A stretch of 64,000 nucleotides of DNA from Deinococcus ruber (GTDB lineage Bacteria; Deinococcota; Deinococci; Deinococcales; Deinococcaceae): contig NZ_BMQL01000004.1 in NCBI RefSeq assembly GCF_014648095.1, positions 62,001 to 126,000 of the forward strand. Reading direction: 5' to 3'. Below are positions 41,991 through 50,725 of this stretch, piece by piece. The notes beneath the pieces were generated by a model. That model was not told the DNA's origin. It saw only the letters and a list, made by a program, of their open reading frames with translations, and searched no databases. A program made the translations under genes and the position numbers. Each line of letters starts with the position of its first letter. Position 1 is the first letter of the stretch.

Positions 41991-44260
41991 TGCCACGAAA
42001 CTGGACAGCTCCCACCGTTCGCCCGACTATCGTGGACCGGAAGCCACCCTCCGCCCCCACGTATGCTGCTATTCCGGATGTGCTGGACTGGCTGCGGGAC
42101 AGCTACGGCGGAAACACCGTCATTGGTTTGTTGATCACTGACCGCGCCACCGGCACGACCTACCGAGTGGACGCTGAGAGCAGCTATGTGGCGTTCAGTC
42201 AGGGTGGCACGCCGGGCACCTACACTCTGACGGCAGATGAAACGACCAAACGGAGTCGTTCGCGTGCCCCATCTCCCTCTGCGATTTACCGCAGTACCAA
42301 CCTTGCCAACATCAACCTTGTTCCAGGGGCCACCAGTGCCAGTAGCACCGCAAGCACGTTCAATGTCGCGGCGGCGTTCAGTGACGCGAATAAATGGCGG
42401 GCGAACACCACCAGCAACGGTGAGTGGGTGCAGCGGTACTGGTCTGTTCAGCAACGGGCCAACCGCATCCGCGTTCTGCTGGGTAGCAATTACACCCGCG
42501 TGCCAATCTTCTATCTGCATCGCAGCGGAACCGGCACTACCGGCTATACCAGTGACGCTACCTTGCGCTACTTCATTCAGTACGCCAAAAGCCTGGGGTT
42601 TCAGTTCGTCAAACTCAGTCAAGCCATCGATTATCTCAGAGGCGGCGCACTGCCTGCAGGTATTACCAAACCGCTCGTACTGGGTACAGACGATGGCTAT
42701 GACTTCCTGTATGACCATATCTATCCGGTACTTCAGTCGGAGAATGTGCCGATCAGTTTGTGGATGCTGACCGCCTGGGCCGGGCAGCCGACCCGCACGT
42801 ATGACGCCAACAGCAAAGGCTACGTCTCCCGCAACGAGATCGAAACGATGATCGCCAGCGGGAATTTGGAGCTGCACTGCCACACCCACGACATGCACGG
42901 CTCTTCAGTGAGCGGGGTCGATTATTACGTCGCTCTCGGTGTCATCGGGCACCCGGCGCTTGGACCGCAATACAACACAACCACGGGTGTGTTGCAGCGT
43001 GAAGAAGACTGGGAAGCTGGGTACGTTCAGGATCTGGTGACATGTGTTGAGCGGGTGCGTTCATTCACCGGGCAGACACACGCCCTGACGTTTACTGCGC
43101 CGAATCACATCATCACGCCCCACACTGCCGCGGCACTACGGGCGGCAGGCATTGTGGCGCAGACGAACATCAGTTTCGAAGGGTTTGCCGTCAACAACGT
43201 GAAAGGAACAGATCTGATGCGACTCCACCGCATTGAGATCGATAATATGGCCGACAACACCGCTGCCGAAACCTTCTTAAATGCGGCGAATTACGACATC
43301 ACCGATCCCACCCGCTCGGTAACCCTGAGTGTGTATGCCTCGCACCTGACCAACCCGAATGCGCTGGCCACCACATCAAGTGATTGGGATAAGGTCATTA
43401 ACGGCCTCGCCACAGTGGACGGCGTGATGTGGGAATGGCTGCCTCGATACGGAACAATCGGGGGCGTGCGGATGCAGGAGGTGGACTATTTCTACAAATC
43501 CACCCTCAGCACGGCCATCAAAGCACTGCGGGTCGTGGCGGATGTCGCACCGTCTGGCGCGGCGTTCGAGGTGTTTCAAGTTCAGCTTTACCGGGTGAGT
43601 ACCACTGCTCAGCAGATACTCGACAGCGACCAGTTGGCGCGGGATGCGGCAGTCTCAACCGTTATTCAGGGCTTTGGTGGGCTGAGCATTCAAAACTACA
43701 ACAGCGCGAACACCTTCAGCTTGGAATTGCTAGATGCAGCGAGTAGCCGACTGTTCGGAATTGGCGCAGGCGGGCGTGCCGACGTAGCAGGGTACGTGAA
43801 ATTCACCGGAGCGACAGGCGGGTTACAGGACAGCGCTGGCGTGAACAGGGTGAAGGTGACACCTGCTGGGGCGACTGAGGTGCTGGACGCCAACGGACGC
43901 CAGCGGATTGTGATCAACCCAAGCGGCGGCATTAACGTCTATGACTCATCACTGGACGGTAGCAACAACCCTATTCCTCGGCTTCAGATCAACAGTACCG
44001 AGACCCGAATTCTGGATACGGCTGGGGGGACGTTGGCATTGTTCACTAACGGCGGTGGCTTTGACGCCACCAACCTCAAATATTTCGGGGTACCTACTTA
44101 CAGCCCGCTTGGCGCTCTGCCCGCCGCTACGGTTGGGTTGGCCGGACGGCTGTACCGGGTGCCAGCCACTACGGGCGTTGCTGATAAACTGCTCTATTAC
44201 TACGTTAAATCGGATGGAACGGCAGCACGGCGGAATCTGATGACCGGCACTGACGAATAA
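41990..44260 (+). CDS. Tailspike with polysaccharide deacetylase (CE4/NodB) domain
   Basis: The 756-aa protein has an N-terminal virion-binding part, then a NodB-type domain near residues 185-420: PLVLGTDDGYDFLYDHIYPVL supplies the catalytic Asp pair (about 234-235) and HCHTHDMH (about 295-302) the zinc-binding His pair. CE4 enzymes remove N- or O-acetyl groups from glycans. The C-terminal 250 residues are beta-rich repeats. It would act on the host capsule or wall during adsorption. It is the last tail gene. Confidence 0.8.
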   Translation: MPRNWTAPTVRPTIVDRKPPSAPTYAAIPDVLDWLRDSYGGNTVIGLLITDRATGTTYRVDAESSYVAFSQGGTPGTYTLTADETTKRSRSRAPSPSAIYRSTNLANINLVPGATSASSTASTFNVAAAFSDANKWRANTTSNGEWVQRYWSVQQRANRIRVLLGSNYTRVPIFYLHRSGTGTTGYTSDATLRYFIQYAKSLGFQFVKLSQAIDYLRGGALPAGITKPLVLGTDDGYDFLYDHIYPVLQSENVPISLWMLTAWAGQPTRTYDANSKGYVSRNEIETMIASGNLELHCHTHDMHGSSVSGVDYYVALGVIGHPALGPQYNTTTGVLQREEDWEAGYVQDLVTCVERVRSFTGQTHALTFTAPNHIITPHTAAALRAAGIVAQTNISFEGFAVNNVKGTDLMRLHRIEIDNMADNTAAETFLNAANYDITDPTRSVTLSVYASHLTNPNALATTSSDWDKVINGLATVDGVMWEWLPRYGTIGGVRMQEVDYFYKSTLSTAIKALRVVADVAPSGAAFEVFQVQLYRVSTTAQQILDSDQLARDAAVSTVIQGFGGLSIQNYNSANTFSLELLDAASSRLFGIGAGGRADVAGYVKFTGATGGLQDSAGVNRVKVTPAGATEVLDANGRQRIVINPSGGINVYDSSLDGSNNPIPRLQINSTETRILDTAGGTLALFTNGGGFDATNLKYFGVPTYSPLGALPAATVGLAGRLYRVPATTGVADKLLYYYVKSDGTAARRNLMTGTDE

Positions 44261-44297
44261 AATTTGCGACGTGGTAATGGCATGGCAATATGGCTAT

Positions 44298-45458
44298 ATG
44301 AAGATTGCTCTTTTGCACAACCGTTATTTGCAACGCGGAGGAGAGGATGTCGTCGTAGATGCTGAGCGTAATCTTTTGACTACACGTCACGAAGTTCTGT
44401 TTTATGAAACAGACAGCCGCAATCTCCCGAAGAACCGCCTGAAAACAGCGGCACTTACTATCTATAACCCCTATGAAGAAAAGGCTCTTACCGGCTGGCT
44501 TCGAGAACAGCGTCCCGACGTCCTTCATGTTCACAACACATTTCCCCTTCTTTCCCCGCAGATTTACTGGTCGGCTGCTTTGGCAGAGGTTCCTCTCGTT
44601 CAGACACTTCACAACTACAGGACTGTTTGCATGAATGGTCTTTTGTTCCGCGACGGTCACCCGTGTATGGAATGCGTGGGGCGTTCTTCTCTTCCTGGAA
44701 TACTCCACGCCTGTTACCGAGAAAGCCGGACGGCATCCGCCGTAGTGGCAGGAATGATTGAGGTGCATAGATTGGAAGGCAGTTACCAGCAAGTTAATCG
44801 GTATCTTGCACTGACAGAAGAAGCGCGGCAAACTTTTATCGAGGGTGGACTGCCATCTGAACGGATCACAGTAAAACCTAACTTCACGGCTGACCATGGT
44901 ATAGGGAAGGGAGACGGTGGCTACGCACTTTTTGTAGGACGTATTTCATCTGAAAAAGGTGTGGAGACCCTTCTCAAGGCTTGGCATATTCTTCGTGGGC
45001 AATTTCAGCTGAAAATCGTAGGTGATGGACCTGAGATGCCTCGCCTACAACAACAATCTATAAATGGGGTGGAGTGGTTGGGGCGAAAATCCCCCACAGA
45101 AGTGGCTCATCTTATGCGGGGCGCAGCGTTTCTCATATTACCATCTGAATGCTTTGAGGGAATGCCTATGACTGTTTTGGAAGCTTTTTCCGCAGCTACC
45201 CCTGTTATTGCATCGTACATCGGATCTCTTAAAGAACTGGTGACGCATGAGGTCAATGGACGCCATTTTTCGGTAGGTGACCCTGTTTCTCTATCTCAAC
45301 AAGTCCAGAGCTTATTAGATCAACCCTCGAAATTACAGTCTTTACGTAATAATGCACGCGCAGAGTATGAAAGAAACTACACACCTGAGATAGGTTTGAC
45401 AAACCTGGAACGCATTTATCAGGAGACTATTTCGATTCACAGAACCCGACACGACTAA
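44298..45458 (+). CDS. GT4-family glycosyltransferase (prophage cargo)
   Basis: The 386-aa enzyme has a GT-B fold: N-terminal MKIALLHNRYLQRGGEDVVV acceptor domain, then FVGRISSEKGVETLLKAWH, IVGDGPEMPRL, GRKSPTEVAHLMRGAAFLILPSECFEGMPMTVLEAFSAATPVIAS with the ExFExxP-type donor-binding motif. It is clearly AT-richer than the phage genes around it, indicating separate acquisition. It probably adds a sugar to a surface glycan in the lysogen. The start at 44298 is chosen over upstream starts that would lie outside the domain. Confidence 0.85.
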   Translation: MKIALLHNRYLQRGGEDVVVDAERNLLTTRHEVLFYETDSRNLPKNRLKTAALTIYNPYEEKALTGWLREQRPDVLHVHNTFPLLSPQIYWSAALAEVPLVQTLHNYRTVCMNGLLFRDGHPCMECVGRSSLPGILHACYRESRTASAVVAGMIEVHRLEGSYQQVNRYLALTEEARQTFIEGGLPSERITVKPNFTADHGIGKGDGGYALFVGRISSEKGVETLLKAWHILRGQFQLKIVGDGPEMPRLQQQSINGVEWLGRKSPTEVAHLMRGAAFLILPSECFEGMPMTVLEAFSAATPVIASYIGSLKELVTHEVNGRHFSVGDPVSLSQQVQSLLDQPSKLQSLRNNARAEYERNYTPEIGLTNLERIYQETISIHRTRHD

Positions 45459-45540
45459 GACGGTAAGCTCCGTAACATATTTGAAGGACTATCTCTATAG
45501 AGGTATCGTTTCTGGTGGCCTACATCTAACGGCTGAAAAT

Positions 45541-45561
45541 GTGGGTCTTTCTCTGACCCAC
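45541..45561 (+). terminator. Hairpin after the glycosyltransferase gene
   Basis: GTGGGTC pairs with GACCCAC around a 7-base loop. There is no T tract, so termination would be weak. The rest of 45459-45647 shows no convincing gene. Confidence 0.4.
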
Positions 45562-45647
45562 CCTGGCTGCGCCTCGGCGGGTTTCTGCTCCACCCGGAAG
45601 ATAGCCGCGGAGATGTTCACCGTCGGAGACCCTAGAATTGTGTCTCG

Positions 45648-46316
45648 ATGCGTACAGAGATGTCTCGAAGAGCTTCATTTCATAACAGATGGTTCGCGAG
45701 TGCTCTTGGATCAGTCTGTGTCTTGTGCCTTCTCACCCTGGGCCTTCCCTTTGATCACCCCCTCGCTGCCTCGATCGTTGACTATCAGACACCCACCGGC
45801 GTGGTTCTGGCATCCCTGCTGACGAATATTGGGAATCCCATCAGCGTGCTGATCGTTGGGACGATCGTTGCCATTCTGTTGCTGAAGAACCATCGAGCAC
45901 TTGCACTCTTCATGGTGCTGAATATTCTTCTCGTCAGTGGGATGAATGAAGGGATCAAACAGGTGGTACATCGTCCAGTGATCCGGATTCATCAGTTCCT
46001 TCAGCCGACCGCGCAGGTTTTCAACACGCCTCTGGCCCTTCCATCTCCCAGCCTCCCAAGAACGGTGTATTCCTTTCCGAGTGGACATGCAGCAGGGTCG
46101 GCGGCCTTGTTGTTAGGCATTGGCCTGTTGGGTTGGTCGACCCGGTGGCGATGGCCTGTGGCCTGCGGCTGTTGTGCGCTGGCACTGTTAGTTGGACTCA
46201 GCCGTGTCTATCTGGATTTTCATTACTTGAGTGATGTCTTGGGGGGATGGGCGTTGGCGCTTGCTTGTTTTTCGTTCTTACGGTTGTGTTTTGCTGCTCG
46301 ACGTCTTCTTCGCTGA
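45648..46316 (+). CDS. PAP2-family membrane phosphatase (prophage cargo)
   Basis: The 222-aa protein has about five membrane segments and the three-part PAP2 signature: KQVVHRP, PSGHA and SRVYLDFHYLSDV. Such enzymes dephosphorylate undecaprenyl pyrophosphate or phosphatidate, recycling the lipid carrier for surface glycans. A TAGAAT box lies 9 nt before the ATG and no ribosome site is seen; Met5 is an alternative. It fits with the preceding glycosyltransferase. Confidence 0.8.
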   Translation: MRTEMSRRASFHNRWFASALGSVCVLCLLTLGLPFDHPLAASIVDYQTPTGVVLASLLTNIGNPISVLIVGTIVAILLLKNHRALALFMVLNILLVSGMNEGIKQVVHRPVIRIHQFLQPTAQVFNTPLALPSPSLPRTVYSFPSGHAAGSAALLLGIGLLGWSTRWRWPVACGCCALALLVGLSRVYLDFHYLSDVLGGWALALACFSFLRLCFAARRLLR

Positions 46317-46340
46317 ACTCAGCTGCATTTCGATCTTCAC

Positions 46341-46361
46341 CCCCGCTTCGGCGGGGTTTTT
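46341..46361 (+). terminator. Intrinsic terminator after PAP2 gene
   Basis: CCCCGC, a TTCG tetraloop, GCGGGG, then TTTTT. It separates the cargo genes from the lysis region. Confidence 0.8.
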
Positions 46362-46377
46362 CATTGGAGGTTTCGTC

Positions 46378-46785
46378 ATGAATCGACTGTTGCTCTTCGC
46401 GGCGCTGGCCCTGAGTGCCTGCGCCCCTGCCACCACTCAGCAGGCCAGCTCACCGCCTGTCACGGCCCCGGCACCATCTGTACCGGTGGTCAGCGTGCCC
46501 GTCCAGACCGCTGCACCGCTGACGGTCCTGGATGTCTCTGCCGTCACGGTCACGCTCGACGAGTCCGAATTGACCATCCGCCTGAATCCTGACGTGCCTG
46601 GCATCTGGCTGCGGATCGTCCTGCCCGACGGCTCAATCAGTCCCGTGACCGTCTCGCCCTATTGCGGCTGCCTCGGCCTCAGTGCCCAGCTGCCCAGCCT
46701 CATCCTGACCTTCCTGCCCGGGCTGAGCATCCAGACCGCCCCCACCCTCGACGGGCCGTGGACGGTCGCCGCCACAACCCAATAA
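46378..46785 (+). CDS. Lipoprotein, unknown
   Basis: A 135-aa protein with signal and lipobox (LLLFAALALSAC), a Pro/Ala/Val-rich spacer and a small beta domain containing a PYCGCLG motif. A GGAGG site precedes the ATG. It opens the lysis region, so an outer spanin role is conceivable but the order is unusual. Confidence 0.6.
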   Translation: MNRLLLFAALALSACAPATTQQASSPPVTAPAPSVPVVSVPVQTAAPLTVLDVSAVTVTLDESELTIRLNPDVPGIWLRIVLPDGSISPVTVSPYCGCLGLSAQLPSLILTFLPGLSIQTAPTLDGPWTVAATTQ

Positions 46786-46846
46786 CCGGAGGCACTGCGT
46801 ATGCCATCACCCACCGCCCTGCTCGCTTATTCACGGAGGCTGGACC

Positions 46847-47254
46847 TTGCCGACATCCCTTCTGCTGCTCGCCCACGTCATCCGAGATGCCGCCTGGGAA
46901 CTCTTCGCCGCTCTCGCCGCGCTGTTCACCCTGATCAGCGGTCTCGCACTGCTCTTCTATCCGGGCGTTTACGAGCTGTCGAAGAGCTATGCCACCCTGC
47001 AACACCTCTTCCCGAACCCACACATTCCTGGCGCGTTCGCCGTCCTGACCGGGCTGGGGGTGTTCCTGTACCTCGACCGACCGTTTGGCCGCTGGGCAGC
47101 GGTTGGCGTCGTGATCTTCCAGGCACTGCAATTCTTCGGGTCGCTGGCCTCGGTGGGCCTGAGTGGCGGCACGGTGTTCTTTCTGCTGTTCCTGGCGATT
47201 GCCATGGCCGGGCTGCTGAAGAGCGGCGGGATTCTGCCGGTCAAGGCTCCCTGA
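46847..47254 (+). CDS. Four-TM membrane protein, holin candidate
   Basis: A 135-aa protein with four hydrophobic segments (about 18-40, 60-76, 84-105, 108-125) and short loops. TTG start supported by a GGAGG site. Position before the amidase gene fits a holin; membrane topology alone cannot prove it. Confidence 0.55.
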   Translation: MPTSLLLLAHVIRDAAWELFAALAALFTLISGLALLFYPGVYELSKSYATLQHLFPNPHIPGAFAVLTGLGVFLYLDRPFGRWAAVGVVIFQALQFFGSLASVGLSGGTVFFLLFLAIAMAGLLKSGGILPVKAP

Positions 47255-47700
47255 TGGCGCTGGATCTGGCGAGCATCGCGGTTGGTCTGGGAACCGCAGC
47301 ATTGACCGCACTGGGCTTGTTTTTCGCGCCGAAGTACAAACGGGACGAAAGCAAGATCCAGGCGGAGATCGAACGCGCCAAGTTGCTCCAGACCGCTGAA
47401 GACAACTTCCAGACGCGGGTGTTCACGGCGCTGGAGAAGTCGGAAGCGAAGATCGATCAACTGAATGAGCGCATCAACGCCCAGGCGCTGGAGATCGCCA
47501 AGCTGACCGGCAAGGTGCAGACGCTGGAGTACAGCGAGAGCGCCCTGAAGCTGGAAAACGCCCGTCTGCTGAGTGAGAACACGCACCTGAAGCAGAAGGT
47601 GGAAGAGCTCGACGACGAGAACATCTTGCAGAGCCAGAAGATTGCCGAGCTGAACGGACGCCTGGCCGCCCTCACGCCCACGCCCGGAGGTACACCATGA
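47254..47700 (+). CDS. Membrane-anchored coiled-coil protein, spanin-like
   Basis: The 148-aa protein has one N-terminal membrane segment (SIAVGLGTAALTALGLFF) and a long coiled coil (about residues 30-140). One-base overlap with the holin candidate and 4-bp overlap with the endolysin. This is the plan of an inner-membrane spanin or of a phage lysis accessory protein. Confidence 0.55.
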   Translation: MALDLASIAVGLGTAALTALGLFFAPKYKRDESKIQAEIERAKLLQTAEDNFQTRVFTALEKSEAKIDQLNERINAQALEIAKLTGKVQTLEYSESALKLENARLLSENTHLKQKVEELDDENILQSQKIAELNGRLAALTPTPGGTP

Positions 47701-48311
47701 ACATTCAGCAATTGTCGGCCAGCCCGAGCAACTTCACCCACGGACGCGGCGGCAGGAAGGTTGAGCGTGTGGTCATCCACGTGCAAGACGGCACCCAGCA
47801 AGGCTCCATCGCGTGGTTCCAGAACCCGGCCAGCAGCGTGAGCGCCCATTACCTGGTCAGCATGGCGGGGGAGATCGTGCAGATGGTGCAGGAGGCCGAT
47901 ACCGCGTGGCAGGCGGGCGACTTCACGGTGAATCAAACAACCATCGGCATTGAGCACGAGGGGCAGCCCGCGAAAGGCCCGTGGACGCCGACGGCTGCCC
48001 AGTTGAAGGCCAGCGCCGAGCTGGTGGCCGACATCTGCAAGCGGTACGGCATCACGCCGAACAGCAGCACCATCGTGCCGCACAGCAGCATCAACCCGAA
48101 ACACAACTGCCCTGGCCCGACATGGCCCTGGCGGGACTACCTGGCGCAAGTGGCGGGCTTCATGGCTCCGGCTCAGCCTGCTCACGCGCCGGACACCGGG
48201 AAGCTGGCGGTGCGGCTGTTCGACCCGGCGACGAATCAGCAGATCGGGACCGGCTCGCTGATCGTCGGCTCTGACAAGGTGTACGTGGTTCCGAACAAGC
48301 CGCCCGTCTGA
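47697..48311 (+). CDS. Endolysin, N-acetylmuramoyl-L-alanine amidase (Amidase_2)
   Basis: The 204-aa enzyme has the PGRP/Amidase_2 zinc site: His28 in VVIHVQDG, His129 and Cys138 in the segment around PKHNCPGP, with SAHYLVSMAGEIVQMV and IGIEHEG between. It cleaves the bond between MurNAc and the peptide at lysis. A short C-terminal beta domain (about residues 165-204) may bind the wall. No signal peptide, so it needs a holin. Confidence 0.9.
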   Translation: MNIQQLSASPSNFTHGRGGRKVERVVIHVQDGTQQGSIAWFQNPASSVSAHYLVSMAGEIVQMVQEADTAWQAGDFTVNQTTIGIEHEGQPAKGPWTPTAAQLKASAELVADICKRYGITPNSSTIVPHSSINPKHNCPGPTWPWRDYLAQVAGFMAPAQPAHAPDTGKLAVRLFDPATNQQIGTGSLIVGSDKVYVVPNKPPV

Positions 48312-48375
48312 TTCGGTGGATTCGCCTTCTTCCGGCCCTGCCTCACGGTGGGGCCGCGCCCATTTAGGAGCTGAA

Positions 48376-48942
48376 ATGAAACGTATCGGTGTACTTGTCG
48401 GATTCCTGCTGGCGTTCTGTTTTTTGCCCGTCGTGCTCGCGCAGGCAGTGGGCGACCCAACCCTGCCGCCCAGCTTTGACCCGCACGCCTGGGGAGCCTC
48501 ACCCTTCACGCTGGCCGCCGTGGTGCTGTTCGCCACCGCGAGTCTGAAGCGGGCCGCTGACCGTGCCAATCGGGTGCTGAGTGTGTGGGTCTGGTGGGCG
48601 ATCTCGCTGGCGCTGGGCATCATCGGGGCGCTGGTGCTGAATCTGCTGGGGTATGGAGCTGTGCTGGGCACGCTGAGCTATCCCTGGGCCGTGCTGCTGT
48701 TCGGCCTGGTTGCAGGGATCAGCGCGAGCGGATTTCGTGATCTCGCCAAGACCATCGCGGATTGGTTCATGCGACCCAGCGCGACCATCACCGTCACCGC
48801 CGGGCCGCAAGTCCTGCACCCTGCTGGCACGCCCGGCACCGAACCGCTGCACAGCGCAGACGGGCGAATCATCGGCGGCGTGAAGCCCCTCACGCCTGGG
48901 CAGCCCACCCAAGTCAAAACAGGGCTGGAGGATCTGAAGTGA
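48376..48942 (+). CDS. Multi-TM membrane protein, second holin candidate
   Basis: A 188-aa protein with a signal-like N-terminus, then three hydrophobic segments (about 47-60, 67-92, 95-118) and a soluble C-terminal tail of about 60 residues. TAGGAG precedes the ATG. Lying right after the endolysin gene it is a further holin or pinholin candidate. Confidence 0.55.
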   Translation: MKRIGVLVGFLLAFCFLPVVLAQAVGDPTLPPSFDPHAWGASPFTLAAVVLFATASLKRAADRANRVLSVWVWWAISLALGIIGALVLNLLGYGAVLGTLSYPWAVLLFGLVAGISASGFRDLAKTIADWFMRPSATITVTAGPQVLHPAGTPGTEPLHSADGRIIGGVKPLTPGQPTQVKTGLEDLK

Positions 48943-49103
48943 ACATCCTGGAGATCTTGAAGAAGTCGATCACCGACCCGCAGACCCTGCTGCTGGCGCT
49001 GCGCCTTGTGGCCGATCTGAGCGACGGCAACACCCGCCTGAGTGCCGAGACCCGTGGTGAGATCCAGGCGGAGATTCTCGAACTCGAAGCAGGTATGAAA
49101 TGA
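48939..49103 (+). CDS. Small helical protein, unknown
   Basis: A 54-aa helical, acidic protein joined to both neighbours by 4-bp overlaps (GTGA, ATGA). No family recognised. Part of the lysis operon. Confidence 0.55.
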   Translation: MNILEILKKSITDPQTLLLALRLVADLSDGNTRLSAETRGEIQAEILELEAGMK

Positions 49104-49444
49104 AGAAGCTGCTGATCCTGCCACTGCTGGCGCTGGCCTCCTGTGCTCCGCTGCTCTCGACGGTCCAGGGGACTGCCGCGACCCTGACCACGGACGGCAC
49201 CAGCGTGCTGTTCTCTAACCCTGGCCCGCAGACGGCAGAAGACGTGTCGGTAGTGCTGTATGGCCCGGTCACGGTCACGGGCGTGACGTGCATTCCCTTC
49301 AGCCGCTCGTGGATCTGCCCGATCAACGATGTGCCCGCAGGCAAGGGGTTCCGGCTGCAATTTACGGGCAACCTGAACAATGCCTCCGCGTCGTTCTACA
49401 CAGCCTCCAGTGGGAACAAGCCGCTGTACGTACAACTGAAGTAA
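49100..49444 (+). CDS. Small lipoprotein, outer spanin candidate
   Basis: A 114-aa lipoprotein (lipobox LLALASC) with a beta-rich domain and one disulfide-capable Cys pair (VTCIPFSRSWICPI). It is the last gene of the lysis operon. With the coiled-coil membrane protein at 47254 it could form a spanin pair, but other envelope roles are possible. Confidence 0.5.
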   Translation: MKKLLILPLLALASCAPLLSTVQGTAATLTTDGTSVLFSNPGPQTAEDVSVVLYGPVTVTGVTCIPFSRSWICPINDVPAGKGFRLQFTGNLNNASASFYTASSGNKPLYVQLK

Positions 49445-49535
49445 CTATCGGACACCTTGCGCCGAATACCGGTCTATACGGCTGACATTGTTATTATTTC
49501 TTCGTCTGGGCTTTACAGCCAACTCCACAGACAGC

Positions 49536-49570
49536 GCCCCGCACCCTGCCTTCTGGCAACGGTGCGGGGC
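49536..49570. terminator. Hairpin terminator between convergent operons
   Basis: GCCCCGCACC and GGTGCGGGGC form a perfect 10-bp stem with a 15-base loop, between the rightward lysis genes and the leftward acetylation genes. TTCATTGTTC follows on plus; it can act in both directions. Confidence 0.7.
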
Positions 49571-49599
49571 TTCATTGTTCGTTGCTGCTGTTGTCTCTA

Positions 49600-50718
49600 C
49601 TACTGTTTCTTGGGATTGGAATACATCACGCGCAGGAACCGCTCTGGAATCTCCCAGATGACCACCTGGGGCGGATTCTGGGTCAGGTTCTGGCTCTTCA
49701 GATACTCACGCATTGGAACGATCGGACCTTTGCCTTCCTCCGCCACATTCAGCACTTCGCTCCCAAGGGCCTGTTCCAGTTGACCATCGAAGTTCCAGAC
49801 ATTGTTCTTGGTGCGGGCACTGTAGCTGGTGCCCACCAGTGTGATTGGGATACTGTCAGTTCCTAACAGGCTGCCCCCTCCACTATCGGTTCGCGTGGTC
49901 GTGCTCGTGCCGATCTGATCTGGTGGGGGACCCACACTGTCTGGCACGGGAAGATATCTCAACAGATCACCCTTTCGAGCGACCGGTGCGCTGAGGGTGG
50001 TCTTGAACTCGGCTGAGGGCAGATCCAGCTTGAGCGTCTTGACCTGCTGGGCAAGCAGCTGCGCTGCGATAGCTGCACCCTGCGGCGTCCAGTGCGTATC
50101 GGTCTTTTGGAACATCTGAACGGAAGCGCGGGCTGTCTGGAACGCCGTCTCCAGATCTGGTGCAGGCACACCGAGGGCCTCCACCTGGTGGCGAAAGCGC
50201 TGATACAGGTTTGCATTGACTGCCGGCACGTGCAGTGATCCCAAATGATCCGGGTACACCCGTACCTTCGCAGGAATCAGGGCAATCACCAGTTGTGCGC
50301 CGCTCTTTGCGAGGGTATCCCGCACCTCCTGGATGTACGCGAGTTTGTTCTGAACCTCTGCCGCGTCCCTGTTGGCCGTCTGGAACTCCTCGTTGGTGTA
50401 GAGCCAGCCATCAGCGCCAACCAGTGCGCCCTCGCGAGCCTCATGAAAGAGACGGTAATTGACCGTTGCCCACAAATTGACCGACGGATCCCGAAACGGA
50501 ACATCCGCATCTAGTGCTGTCTCGTAGGCGTGTGCCCACTTCCCTGTCACGACGTCCTGGTCTGTCGGAAACGTTGTAGCTGCTTTCGAACTTACGGCCA
50601 ACAGGCCACCACCCACTACCACCGCAAGCAGGAACAGGCCAGGCACCCACTGCAGCAGCCTCGGCGCGGCCGAATTTTCAATGTTGGGCTTTAGCGTGTC
50701 TTGCGCGAATTCAGTCAT
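49600..50718 (-). CDS. AlgJ/AlgX-like SGNH O-acetyltransferase
   Basis: The 372-aa protein has one N-terminal membrane anchor (residues 25-43) and an AlgX/AlgJ catalytic domain: DGWLYTNEEF, IPAKVRVYP, KTDTHWTPQGA (Asp207, His209) and LVGTSYSA (Ser298) form the Asp-His-Ser set. In alginate O-acetylation AlgJ passes acetyl groups to the polymer in the periplasm. Last gene of the four-gene cassette, 7 bp after the AlgI-like gene, with GAGGT before the ATG. Confidence 0.85.
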   Translation of the reverse strand: MTEFAQDTLKPNIENSAAPRLLQWVPGLFLLAVVVGGGLLAVSSKAATTFPTDQDVVTGKWAHAYETALDADVPFRDPSVNLWATVNYRLFHEAREGALVGADGWLYTNEEFQTANRDAAEVQNKLAYIQEVRDTLAKSGAQLVIALIPAKVRVYPDHLGSLHVPAVNANLYQRFRHQVEALGVPAPDLETAFQTARASVQMFQKTDTHWTPQGAAIAAQLLAQQVKTLKLDLPSAEFKTTLSAPVARKGDLLRYLPVPDSVGPPPDQIGTSTTTRTDSGGGSLLGTDSIPITLVGTSYSARTKNNVWNFDGQLEQALGSEVLNVAEEGKGPIVPMREYLKSQNLTQNPPQVVIWEIPERFLRVMYSNPKKQ

Positions 50719-50725
50719 CTCAACC

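Noticed and set aside
45481..45822. A TTG-started 113-codon frame before the PAP2 gene
   Set aside because: It overlaps the PAP2 N-terminus in another frame, with no family pattern and no ribosome site.
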